From: Geitlerinema sp. S16
Lineage (GTDB): Bacteria > Cyanobacteriota > Cyanobacteriia > Cyanobacteriales > Geitlerinemataceae
DNA: 64,000 nt
Reading direction: 5' to 3'
Assembly: GCA_011390275.1 (NCBI GenBank)
Contig: JAABST010000019.1
Location: forward strand, 1 to 64,000
The notes below the pieces were generated by a model. That model ran no database searches, was not told where the DNA came from, and saw only the letters and a list, made by a program, of their open reading frames with translations. This document shows, piece after piece, positions 9,148 to 18,147 of this stretch. A program made the position numbers and the translations under genes. Every line of letters starts with the position of its first letter. Positions within the stretch are counted from its first letter, which is position 1.

Positions 9148-10785
9148 CTAAGAGCCGCGACTAGAACTCTCCCCGCCCGAGTTGCCGACTTTTAAGCCCA
9201 ACACCTTCCGCAACAGGTCATACCAGAACGACGCTCCCATCGAGATCGCGATCGCGCTGATTCCCCAACCCGCAAAGCGCTTGACCCAAGGAAGCGGAAC
9301 ATCGGTCATCGGAATCGTCCACTCACCCTCCGCTTGCAGCTCCAGCATCGGTTCATCCCAGCCCAGCGGTAAAGTCACATCATCGAGCGACTGGCGAACA
9401 TTGCGTTTAATCACGTCGAGTTCAGCATTGAGCTGTTCGGGCGTCGCGCTGTTCACGCTGTCAGCACCGTCCGGAGTTTGAAATTGTGCCTGAGACGACT
9501 GTATCTGCGACGTGGCAAACTCCGAGACGGTTGCCCGCAAGACACTATCACGCGACAGACTATCGACAATAAACAGCGTGTCGGCATTCGTGATGACCGC
9601 AATCAGGAAGCCGATCAAAATCGCAATCCCGCGTGCGTTGCGCTTATAGACGCCCGATGCCCGCGTCATCGATTTATCGAACCACGACTCGATTTCGCTC
9701 TGGAGCGACCGTAGATCCTCTTCGAGATCGCCCGATCGCTGTTTGACGTTGGTGGCGATCGCGCTCAGGCTTTCTTGCAGCGGCGGCGGCAATTCGGGGA
9801 GGTTGTGCAGCACCGCGCTCAGGCTTTTATACACCTGGCTATCCGTATCCGTGATGGTGTTACGCAGCTCATGAAATAGCTCACGCTTATCGCGCACCAA
9901 GGTTAGGATTTCCTGCAAGTCTGGCTTCAGCGATGCGATCAGCGCTGGTTTTTCAGCTTCGCTGTAGTGCTTATCGCGAATGTAGGCCAATTGGTAGAGA
10001 AAGTATGGCCGAGCCGCATCATCCAGCGAAAGAAAAGTCTCGCAGTAGTTAATAAATCCCGCCAAAGTTTGCGCCATTTGGTTAATCACAGCGTAGAGCG
10101 GCGTGTTTCCCTCTGCAAAACTCAGCATAATCTGTTCATAGTCCCGCGCAATTTGCCGGAGACGTTCCGTGGCTAAATCCTGCGATTCCTGAAACGCGAG
10201 ATGCTTCACTTGACGCAAGATCTCTTTGAGCTGCTGACGTTTAAACTCTTCGAGGCGCGATAGCGTCACGAGTCGCCCGACTTTGGATAGCTCAAAGGTT
10301 TCGATGACGGTTTGAGCGAAGGTGTCTGCCGGGATGTAGGACGGAGCGCTGGCCTGTGCAGAAAAGGGATTGTGAGGCTTTGCACCGTCTTTGGTCAAAG
10401 CGCCCCCAAAGATGGAGTACAGCGCTGAGGCAAACTTGTAGGACGCGCTGACAAAACCGCTGCTCAGTTTACGAAACAAAACAGCCATCTGACCCGTGGC
10501 TTCCTGGTTAAGGGTGTTGATCAGCGGGTGGGCGTATAGCCGATCGGTGAGGCTTTCGGTGGCCTGGGTGACTCGATCCAGTTCGGCATTTTTCTCGGCG
10601 GTATTTTGATCGGGTTTGGCCGATCCGCCGCCATCCAGCATGAGACGAATAGATCGTTTTAAGTGATCGGCTCGCCATTGCATAATCGTTGTCAGCAGCT
10701 CATGAATTTCTGAGGCGAGCAAACTGAGGATTAAGTAGACAAAAATAATGCCGAGAGCGATATCGATGACTAGCGGTAGGCTCAT
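9148..10785 (-). CDS. Conserved membrane protein of unknown function
   Basis: Starting at 10785 (MSLPLVIDIALG) the product is 545 residues. The upstream extension to 10866 is basic and unlike a signal, so it was not used. There is an N-terminal transmembrane helix, a long charged and partly helical middle, a second hydrophobic helix near residue 400 (GIAILIGFLIAVITNADTLF), and a last one near the C-terminus (GWGISAIAISMGASFWYDLL). I recognise it only as a large membrane protein, not as a named enzyme. It runs in the same direction as the GTPase gene ending 208 bases upstream. Confidence 0.75.
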   Translation of the reverse strand: MSLPLVIDIALGIIFVYLILSLLASEIHELLTTIMQWRADHLKRSIRLMLDGGGSAKPDQNTAEKNAELDRVTQATESLTDRLYAHPLINTLNQEATGQMAVLFRKLSSGFVSASYKFASALYSIFGGALTKDGAKPHNPFSAQASAPSYIPADTFAQTVIETFELSKVGRLVTLSRLEEFKRQQLKEILRQVKHLAFQESQDLATERLRQIARDYEQIMLSFAEGNTPLYAVINQMAQTLAGFINYCETFLSLDDAARPYFLYQLAYIRDKHYSEAEKPALIASLKPDLQEILTLVRDKRELFHELRNTITDTDSQVYKSLSAVLHNLPELPPPLQESLSAIATNVKQRSGDLEEDLRSLQSEIESWFDKSMTRASGVYKRNARGIAILIGFLIAVITNADTLFIVDSLSRDSVLRATVSEFATSQIQSSQAQFQTPDGADSVNSATPEQLNAELDVIKRNVRQSLDDVTLPLGWDEPMLELQAEGEWTIPMTDVPLPWVKRFAGWGISAIAISMGASFWYDLLRKVLGLKVGNSGGESSSRGS

Positions 10786-10992
10786 GGTTGATAGGGGCGC
10801 AGGTCTTGGGTCAGAGTCAAGCAGTCGTAGCGATGGATGCGATCGCGCCATCCAACTTGACCTCAAGTGTAGACAAAGGTCGCCGAAAATTTGGTAAATT
10901 GCGCCGATTCTTAAAGCAATCGGCTCAAATGCTCCTGAATCGAGACGATGGGAACGATCGAGATGACCGGCATGATGAGAATAATCACGCCG

Positions 10993-12645
10993 TTAAGCCC
11001 GTGATGCTGAATTTGGCGTCACTTCGGTGGTCGGTGTTGGCGAGGATGTGGCGGGACTCGCAAAGTGTCGGGTCGCTCGATCGAGCAACGATTGCAAAAA
11101 GGCCGATCGCTGGGTGGTGGCGATCGTCTGCGACAGGATGGTCTGAAAGCGCGTTGTGTCCCACGGGCGATCCACCTTAGCCGCGCTGGCATCATCCATC
11201 GACTCGAAAGATTCTACATCCAGGGTCTCGAAATAGACGATCGCGCTGGTTCCGATGACATGGATCAGATAGGCGGCGCTTAAGCCCTGGGCGGCACTTC
11301 CGGCGAGGAACGTCACGGGGTTGTATTTGAGTAAACCGGCGATCGCCTGGGTGGATAGTTCCACCAAGCCGAGTTTAAGCAGCATTTCGACGATCACCTC
11401 AAAGCCAGCACGGGCGCGATCGAGCGATAAATCGCGGTGATAAATTCGGCTGAGATCGATCAGAAGTTGTGTGCCGATGCTGCCTGAGGCGAGTAGATCG
11501 AGGCTCGGGATCGGGTTGGCGGCGGTGGCGGTGGCGGCGATCCACTGGTAACGGCGGACGATCGGCTCGGCACGGTGACGACGCAGGCGATCGAGGCTGA
11601 GTTTAATGTCGGCGATCGCCAGAGTTGAGGCGCGTTGAATTTGCTGCCAAACCCGCTCTTGTAACGGATGAATTACGGTTTGATCAATGGTCGTGATCAG
11701 TGCGGCGAAGTTGGGTGAAACGACTCCGCGCGGTGCGGCGGCGATCGGAATAATTCGATCGGCGGCGATCAAATCTGCTAGTTGATGACGAATGCTGCCG
11801 AGAACGCGATCGCGATCGGTTTCACTCACCAAGTCGCTTTTATTCCACAGCACGATCGTGGTTTGCCCTGCACGCTCAAGCTGTTCGAGATCGCGGCGCT
11901 CGCTGGCGGTCAGGTCTCCGGCGATCGTGTACAGTACGCAATCGGCGAGCAGGGCGCGGCGCAAATCTGATGAGCGCGATCGCGTTGCTTGTTGGAGGGG
12001 CTGTGTTGGGAACGATTCACGATCGTCGGTGACTTCATGAGAACGACGATCGGTACGGATCGTAATTTCATCCCAGGCAATTTCGGGCAGATCTGGCGGT
12101 GTTAATGCTTGTGAGGGTGCTGAGATAGCAGACGTTAGGTAGCGAATGATCGTGGATTTACCCACGGCGGGCGAACCGACAAGGGCGATCGTCAGGGTGT
12201 CTCGATCAATTGACGCGCTCAACGTCTCGCGTTCGATCTGCCAACGGGCGATCGCCACTTGAATATCGGTCAGCGTATCCGCTGGATCGTCCTGTTTTGC
12301 GGGGTCGCCGACGTTAACCCCATCGCGCTGACCGTCGGTCTTCGCCATCTCCAGTTCCGCTTGCAAACGCTTGATCGCCACACTCAGGCGATCAATTGCC
12401 GCGATCGCGCCCTGACGATCCGCCGTCGGTTTCTCGTCCGCGATCGCTGGCGTGGTTACTCGCTGCCGCCGCCAGAGCCAGGTTCCTACCCCCAGCGCAC
12501 ACAGACTGATCGTGCCAAATCCATCACCGATCGCGGCCTCCGCTCCCCACTGGCTCAGGCCACTCCACAACGCCAAGCCCGCCGACAATCCAAGACCACC
12601 GACGAGAACGGGACGTGAAACGCGATTGATCGGATTCTCAGACAT
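10993..12645 (-). CDS. Membrane GTPase with DUF697-like C-terminus
   Basis: The 550-residue protein opens with a hydrophobic double segment (residues ~12-55). A Walker A/G1 motif follows (GSPAVGKSTI, near residue 155), then a G4 motif NKSDL, so it is an Era/Dynamin-like GTPase. Its C-terminal third has the hydrophobic, helical character of DUF697 GTPases (LLKLGLVELSTQAIAGLLKYNPVTFLAG). Proteins of this kind are common in cyanobacteria and their cellular role is unsettled. It probably acts at the membrane. It precedes the membrane protein at 9148-10785 on the same strand. Confidence 0.82.
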   Translation of the reverse strand: MSENPINRVSRPVLVGGLGLSAGLALWSGLSQWGAEAAIGDGFGTISLCALGVGTWLWRRQRVTTPAIADEKPTADRQGAIAAIDRLSVAIKRLQAELEMAKTDGQRDGVNVGDPAKQDDPADTLTDIQVAIARWQIERETLSASIDRDTLTIALVGSPAVGKSTIIRYLTSAISAPSQALTPPDLPEIAWDEITIRTDRRSHEVTDDRESFPTQPLQQATRSRSSDLRRALLADCVLYTIAGDLTASERRDLEQLERAGQTTIVLWNKSDLVSETDRDRVLGSIRHQLADLIAADRIIPIAAAPRGVVSPNFAALITTIDQTVIHPLQERVWQQIQRASTLAIADIKLSLDRLRRHRAEPIVRRYQWIAATATAANPIPSLDLLASGSIGTQLLIDLSRIYHRDLSLDRARAGFEVIVEMLLKLGLVELSTQAIAGLLKYNPVTFLAGSAAQGLSAAYLIHVIGTSAIVYFETLDVESFESMDDASAAKVDRPWDTTRFQTILSQTIATTQRSAFLQSLLDRATRHFASPATSSPTPTTEVTPNSASRA

Positions 12646-12914
12646 GGGGCTTGTGGAACTCTATGCGACAAGTCAACGGCATGGTTGGTGATCCCAGTAT
12701 CAACATCATCTCGAATCACCAGGTCAAGGCTTGTAAAGCGCGATCACGAAACAGTACCGGCTCGCATCCTCTAGAAAATTTCAGACCTAGCGCACAGGTT
12801 ATTTCGTAACGCGCTTACACTTAATCATACCGGCTGAGTTTGAAGCGATCGTCATTGCAGCTTTAGATTGCAGCGTCCCATAGCTCGCTATCACCAACAT
12901 CACCAGGGAGTGAG

Positions 12915-13052
12915 ACGAAATCCGTTTCTGTATGGGAAAAATAAAAAACGCCTATGAGCACTGAGCGGAGTCGTTGGCATAGCCTTTGCGAAGCAAATAG
13001 TGCAGTGTCCAGCTAGAGCGACGATCTAAGATTATGCACAAGCGGATTTCGT
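12915..13052. mobile_element. 138-bp MITE, family A copy 1
   Basis: The ends are inverted repeats (ACGAAATCCG on the left, CGGATTTCGT on the right). The full 138 bases match, in reverse complement and with the same length, 44788-44925 at roughly 85-90% identity by eye. The core holds the segment TGCTTCGCAAAGGCTA (minus-strand sense), which also occurs in the element at 58577-58719. There is no coding capacity, so it is a non-autonomous element. Confidence 0.82.
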
Positions 13053-13105
13053 ATGAGACTGTTGCTGAGTGGAATATATAATATGCCCAAACAAAATGTC
13101 CAAAC

Positions 13106-13140
13106 AAAAAAAGAGACCCGAGTTAACGAATCTCTTTTTT
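13106..13140 (-). terminator. Terminator downstream of tRNA-fMet
   Basis: AAAAAAGAGA pairs with TCTCTTTTTT across a 14-base loop. It lies immediately 3' of the tRNA gene on the minus strand. Confidence 0.8.
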
Positions 13141-13148
13141 CTTTTAGA

Positions 13149-13222
<74 letters not shown>

Positions 13223-13309
13223 TCGTCTGTGAGAATTAGTATAACGCGCCTTTCTTGATTGCGCAACCCCCAATTTAAAATCACGTTGATTTAGCTTCAA
13301 TCTAGTGGC

Positions 13310-13342
13310 TCGTTTAGAAATTGGACTTCTGCGTAAGTCCTG
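13310..13342. repeat. Solo end of CAGGACTTACGCA-type relic
   Basis: CGTTTAGAAATTGGACTTC followed by TGCGTAAGTCCTG resembles the right half of the relic at 6829-6921. No partner end is recognised nearby. Confidence 0.35.
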
Positions 13343-13479
13343 TTCAATTTAAGCCGGAGGGGGAGCGATCGTTGAACCCGATCGCCAAACTGTCACACAT
13401 CTCAGCGAGACCGCCGATCGCACAGCCACGATCAACGTAATTGTTGACAAATCCAATTTTGAATCAGGCGGTATGTGCA

Positions 13480-14283
13480 ATGACCTCTAGTGAAGCTCGA
13501 TCATTCGGTGGATTTTCGGTGTTTTTGGTGCTGATCGCGCTGCTGGCGTTTGCAATCTTGCAATGGTTGCAGATTCCGTCGGGGAGTTTTCTCGATTGGA
13601 TTATTGGCCTAGCGAGTTTCTGGTGGCTGCTGGCGATCGTCACGATCCCGTGGAATATTCACTTTTCGGCCAAGCACGCCCTCGATAACGCCACGATCTC
13701 AAAAGAGAAAAACATCACCGTTGATCCCAAATCCGTGGCCTACGTGCGTAAGGTGGCGGCGCGATCGCTGATCGTGGCGATCGGGCTGCATCTGGTGTCG
13801 GCGATCGGGCTGTATGCGCTCGCCGCTGCTGGGATTAGCGCGATCGGCTACGTCAGCAGTATCGCGACGCTCTTGTTTACGGGATTGCGACCCGCGATCG
13901 TTTTCTATCGATACTTAGTCAATCGTTTGAATTCCATTGATCGATCCTTTAATTTTCCACGGGACGATGTACGCACCGTTAGCGAACGGTTAGCCGAAAC
14001 CACGTCTCAGCTCGAAATGACGATCGAACGTGTCCAACAGCTCGAACACGAACTCAGTCTTGATCAGGCCAACTCCTTCGCGTCGCGGCAGGCCGGACAA
14101 CTCCAAGTCCTGACGGATGAATTGCAGGCGCTTGGTGTCGAGCATCGCCAGCAGACGATCGAAGCCCAAGCCGATCGCGAGCGTCTCCGGGCAGAAGCGC
14201 GTAATGCGATCGCGCAAATCACAGCGGACGGCCAGTTCCTCGAACACGTCCGCGAAATCATCCGTTTTGTGAAGACCTCCTAA
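13480..14283 (+). CDS. Membrane protein with C-terminal coiled coil
   Basis: The ATG at 13480 gives 267 residues; the TTG at 13441 would add 13 residues of no obvious value. Four hydrophobic segments occupy residues ~10-140, followed by a long Gln/Glu/Arg-rich helical region (residues ~165-255) that should form a coiled coil. No family is recognised. The layout suggests a membrane-anchored scaffold facing the cytoplasm. It is followed by the ExoD-like gene on the same strand after 199 bases. Confidence 0.7.
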   Translation: MTSSEARSFGGFSVFLVLIALLAFAILQWLQIPSGSFLDWIIGLASFWWLLAIVTIPWNIHFSAKHALDNATISKEKNITVDPKSVAYVRKVAARSLIVAIGLHLVSAIGLYALAAAGISAIGYVSSIATLLFTGLRPAIVFYRYLVNRLNSIDRSFNFPRDDVRTVSERLAETTSQLEMTIERVQQLEHELSLDQANSFASRQAGQLQVLTDELQALGVEHRQQTIEAQADRERLRAEARNAIAQITADGQFLEHVREIIRFVKTS

Positions 14284-14482
14284 GCGTGGATATTCATTCC
14301 CATTCCTGATCAATCAATCGTCTGTAAAGTGAGCCAAAAATGATCCAAAACTCAAAAAACGATCGATAAAGTCAAACATGCTACGCTTTAGCGCGATTGC
14401 ATGTGAGATCGGGTCAGATCGCCAAACGTTCTGACTCGGATTCACATGTGTTTTCCTCACCTCGTTTAACGAGATCCCCCCT

Positions 14483-15112
14483 GTGGCCAAACTTTCCACT
14501 GAACTCGATCGCACCTTTCTACAATCCGATCGCACCGATCCCGTCAAACTCCGCGACCTGTTTGAGCTAGCGGGCGAGCGAACCTTCGGTTTTTTGTTTG
14601 TGTTGCTCTCGCTGCCATCGGCGTTGCCCCTCCCAGCTCCGGGTTACTCCGTCCCCTTCGGAATTCTGCTGTTTGTCCTGGCCGTCCAGCTCCTCATCGG
14701 CTCTAAACAACCGTGGCTACCGGAAAAATGGCTAAACCGAGACTTCGATCGTGTCACCATTCAGGGATTTCTAAAGAAAGGGATGCCCTGGCTGCAACGG
14801 GTCGAGATTTTTTCGCGTCCGCGCTTGGCCGTGGTCTGCACCAGTCGGATCGGGCGAACGGTGCTCGGTCTGGCGATCGTGCTGCTGTCGATTTCGATGA
14901 TGATCCCGATTCCGGGAACCAATACGGTTCCGGCGATGGGGATTTTTGCGATCGGCTTTGGTCTGCTGGATGACGATGGATTTGTCGCCTCGATCGGCCT
15001 GACGATCGGCGCGATCGGTTTGACGCTTACCTCGCTGATTTTACGGTTTGGCTACGAGGCCGTCTCCGCCGGTATTGATGTGGTTAAAGAAGCGGTCAAA
15101 AATGCCTTTTAG
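14483..15112 (+). CDS. Exopolysaccharide synthesis ExoD family protein
   Basis: The 209-residue membrane protein starts at a GTG. It carries the ExoD pattern: GERTFGFLFVLLSLPSALPLP near residue 35, then PWLPEKWLNRDF, and the paired hydrophobic helices around MMIPIPGTNTVPAMGIFAIGFGLLDDDG. ExoD proteins are linked to exopolysaccharide production in rhizobia, but their activity is not established. Genes on either side do not form an obvious polysaccharide cluster. Confidence 0.9.
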   Translation: MAKLSTELDRTFLQSDRTDPVKLRDLFELAGERTFGFLFVLLSLPSALPLPAPGYSVPFGILLFVLAVQLLIGSKQPWLPEKWLNRDFDRVTIQGFLKKGMPWLQRVEIFSRPRLAVVCTSRIGRTVLGLAIVLLSISMMIPIPGTNTVPAMGIFAIGFGLLDDDGFVASIGLTIGAIGLTLTSLILRFGYEAVSAGIDVVKEAVKNAF

Positions 15113-15229
15113 TGGTGATTTAGTGGCGATCGCCCGTGAAGAACTTCCCAAGCCACCCCGCAAAATTGTTCTGTCACGGGATAATAGATCCCCATTCGTT
15201 TCGTCCTTATTTCTGACTGACACGCACTT

Positions 15230-16237
15230 ATGAGTACCCTCCCAACCCTGACGACCCCCCTCTCCGTTGGCGTTCTCGGCTTCGGCGGACTCGGCCAAGC
15301 CGCCGCCCGCGTTCTCGCTCCAAAACGTGACATGCGTCTTGTCGCCGCTGCTGACGGCAAAGGCTACATCTACGATCCTGCCGGACTCGACGCCGACACC
15401 TGCATCAGCGCCTACGCCAAAACTGGAACCCTCGGCACGATCGAAACGGGAGGCGTACTCAGTCACCAAAGCATCCAAGATCTAATCGAAGCCGCGCCCC
15501 AGGTTCAGGGTTACTTTCTCGCCCTCCCGAACCTGCCCAATACCTTCATGGCGTCGGTGGCGAAACAATTCATCGCCTCCGGCTGGAAAGGCGTCCTGGT
15601 TGATGCGATGAAACGCACCAGCGCCGTCGAACAAATGATCGAACTGCGCGACGACCTTGCAAAAGCAGGCATCACCTACATGACGGGCTGCGGCGCAACC
15701 CCCGGCCTCCTCACCGCCGCCGCCGCCCTCGCCGCCCAAAGCTACGCCGAAATCCACTCGGTCAAAATTACCTTCGGCGTCGGCATCGCCAACTGGGAAG
15801 CCTATCGCGCCACGATTCGCGAAGATATCGCCCACATGCCCGGTTACGACGTCGATCGCGCCCGCGCCATGAGTGACGCTGAAGTCGCGGCGCTGCTCGA
15901 CACCACCAACGGGCTGATCTCGCTGGAAAACATGGAACACGCCGACGACATCATGCTCGAACTCGCGGGCATCGTCGATCGCGATCGCGTCACGGTCGGC
16001 GGCGTTGTCGATACCCGCAACGCCCAAAAACCCCTCAGCACCAACGTCCAAGTCACCGGACGCACCTTCGAGGGCAAAACCTCAACCCACACTTTCACCC
16101 TCGGCGACGAAACCAGCATGGCGGCCAACGTCTGCGGCCCTGCCTTTGGCTACCTCAAAGCGGGCATTGAGCTACATCAGCGCGGAATCTACGGTTTATT
16201 TACGGCAGCCGAGATCATGCCGAAGTTTGTCCGCTAG
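15230..16237 (+). CDS. Saccharopine dehydrogenase-like oxidoreductase
   Basis: A Rossmann dinucleotide-binding motif begins at residue ~13 ([17 protein letters not shown]). The glycine-rich [17 protein letters not shown] segment near residue 160 is typical of the saccharopine-dehydrogenase-like group found in cyanobacteria. The 335-residue length fits. Substrate and pathway are unknown. The gene is separated from the ExoD gene by 117 bases on the same strand. Confidence 0.82.
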   Translation: MSTLPTLTTPLSVGVLGFGGLGQAAARVLAPKRDMRLVAAADGKGYIYDPAGLDADTCISAYAKTGTLGTIETGGVLSHQSIQDLIEAAPQVQGYFLALPNLPNTFMASVAKQFIASGWKGVLVDAMKRTSAVEQMIELRDDLAKAGITYMTGCGATPGLLTAAAALAAQSYAEIHSVKITFGVGIANWEAYRATIREDIAHMPGYDVDRARAMSDAEVAALLDTTNGLISLENMEHADDIMLELAGIVDRDRVTVGGVVDTRNAQKPLSTNVQVTGRTFEGKTSTHTFTLGDETSMAANVCGPAFGYLKAGIELHQRGIYGLFTAAEIMPKFVR

Positions 16238-16482
16238 GCCAAACCACACAGCCAGGACGGAGGACGGACGCAAAACATCAAAATAGAATGGTGGCTATGG
16301 CCATTCGCTCACGGTCTTTCGTGGTTTTAGCCGATTAATGCGTAAGTCTGGTGGGTATAGTCGTTGTGGCGGCCATCCCCACCAGCGATCGCCGGTAGAG
16401 CAATGCTAGGATCGGGTCGATCGCGCCAGAATAATGGTCGATCCGTTTACTTCCTAATCCCCCCTCAAGTTCACAGACAGCT

Positions 16483-16860
16483 ATGGCTATGAATTCCGAT
16501 AACTTGGTGCAGTCGTTACAAAATAGCCTACGCGTCACCGTTGGCGCGGCCACCTCGATCGTTGAGGGCATCCAAGATCCCGTTAAACGCGAAGAAGCGA
16601 TGGCTACATTCCAGCTCGACTGGGATAGCATGACCGAAAAGCTGGCCGAAAAAGGCGAAGTGGCGGAACGCGAAGCTCGCGAATTCGTTGAGCAAACCTT
16701 TACGCAATCACCATCAAACTCCGCCTCAAGCTCGACAAATCGAGCTACCGCGCCACGACCTCAGCCGTCCACGAAAGCAGCCCAAGAGTTGCACGACCTC
16801 ACCGAGGAGCTAACAGCCTTGCGCCAAGAGTTAGAGCAACTGCGTTCAGAAGATTCTTAA
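16483..16860 (+). CDS. Conserved hypothetical protein, helical
   Basis: The 125-residue protein has an N-terminal amphipathic region (LVQSLQNSLRVTVGAATSIVEGIQDPVKREEAMATF), a Ser/Thr/Pro-rich linker (residues 72-95) and a Leu/Glu coiled-coil tail (LHDLTEELTALRQELEQLRSE). The pattern resembles small cyanobacterial phasin-like or membrane-surface helical proteins, but no firm family can be named. Confidence 0.7.
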   Translation: MAMNSDNLVQSLQNSLRVTVGAATSIVEGIQDPVKREEAMATFQLDWDSMTEKLAEKGEVAEREAREFVEQTFTQSPSNSASSSTNRATAPRPQPSTKAAQELHDLTEELTALRQELEQLRSEDS

Positions 16861-17182
16861 TTCTGGTTAATGAGGGGATTGCGCAAAATCCTACCGACGC
16901 TGAATCCTCTATCAAACTTGCGAAGGACATTAACGGTGTTTTAAGTAGCCCTTAGCTCTTGACACAATACAGGCGTCTTAACTGCGGAAACACGCAGCGA
17001 AGACGCCTGTATTGGTTAAAGCTGGTGTAGAAAAATCGCTTGATTTGAGGAGTGTTCGTAATCTTGTTGAATGAAAAACGAGTCGTCGTCTTGCTTCTGC
17101 AAGATGTGAAGGTTTGTCTAAAATTGTCTAAAGATAGAGCAGAATCTACATCCGGGAATGAGAAAAATTAAAAGAGTCGTTA
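16861..17182. other. Intergenic region with a long perfect palindrome
   Basis: CAATACAGGCGTCTT (16965-16979) pairs perfectly with AAGACGCCTGTATTG (17000-17014), with a second 5-bp stem CTGCG/CGCAG inside and a 6-base loop. No T-run follows. No open frame in this region looks coding. Confidence 0.65.
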
Positions 17183-17413
17183 CTAATCTGAAGTCCAGGA
17201 TTCTGAATAGAGGAGATCAATGATGCGATCGCGCAACAAGTAACCGTAATCCTCTAACTCTTGTTCCACCGAAGTCCACTCCCGTGCCGGGATATATTGG
17301 CACAGCGAATATATCGGTTGGTTGCGACCGATCATTCCGGACGTAATTAGTTCGCGTGCTTCTGTGCGGATGACATCGATCGTATATCGCGGAATAACGA
17401 CAGTAGAAGTCAT
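17183..17413 (-). CDS. DUF4327 family protein
   Basis: The 76-residue protein matches the DUF4327 pattern known from cyanobacteria: RYTIDVIRTEARELITSG, then NQPIYSLCQYIPAREW, ELEDYGYLLRDRI. Its function is unknown. It stands alone with a long non-coding stretch upstream. Confidence 0.9.
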   Translation of the reverse strand: MTSTVVIPRYTIDVIRTEARELITSGMIGRNQPIYSLCQYIPAREWTSVEQELEDYGYLLRDRIIDLLYSESWTSD

Positions 17414-18095
17414 AATGATTGTCCTTGAGTTGCTGATGTTTAGATGGTGCTGGAATCTTTGAGAAGAGAGCGAAGTAGCGACGAATCTGTCGATCGATAC
17501 TTTAGAGATACTGTAGACCGCAAGTTTGAAGGGGGTAGAGTCTAAATTCAGTATTGAGACCGGATTTCAAACACTAGAGCCTAGTTTAGAGCAGAATACT
17601 ATCCCATGATAACGAGAATAATAAAAGCTGTGAACGGAAATCCAGAAAAGCGTATTTTTATAAGCCGATTCACCTGAATCCTGACTCGATAATTAACCAC
17701 TGATTCGGTTTGCCAAAAGACAGAAACTGGCCTATCAACTAAGTCAGTTTTAACGACTTTTGTTCGTGTGAATGCACTTGTGCAGATGCACTTGTGTAAA
17801 GGCAAAAAATGATTAGACCTTCGTTGTAACTGTTTCAGTTTTAGATGGGCTAACGAAGCTGTGATAGGAAATCCCAAAGTACGTGCGAATCAGCGAAGGA
17901 GAGTAAATCTTGGCTTCGATGTCAGCAGGCAGACAGTGATTGTGTACCGATACGCGCTCTAGGTACCTAGCTGTACACGAACAGTAGTATCACAGAATAC
18001 AATCTCCGAATGGATCTTTTACATTTATTTTTACTTAGTGGGTAAAACTGGTGGATTGTGGTTGGTATGGGGGATAGAAAATTGTATCTTTTCTG
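17414..18095. other. Long intergenic region without a supported gene
   Basis: About 680 bases. One minus-strand frame (17599-17877, 92 codons) lacks any recognisable feature and was rejected. The region is richer in A+T than the surrounding genes and must include the DUF4327 promoter. Confidence 0.5.
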
Positions 18096-18147
18096 TTGAT
18101 TGCGTCAGTCGATTGCGTGTATCGATTGTGTCTGTCGATTATGCCGA
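18096..18147. repeat. Tandem repeat, four 13-bp units
   Basis: Four imperfect units follow one another: TTGATTGCGTCAG, TCGATTGCGTGTA, TCGATTGTGTCTG, TCGATTATGCCGA. The last unit overlaps the stop codon of the minus-strand gene at 18139. Confidence 0.7.

Noticed and set aside
17599..17877. 92-codon minus-strand frame in the AT-rich gap
   Set aside because: No ribosome-binding site, no motif, and composition like the surrounding intergenic DNA.
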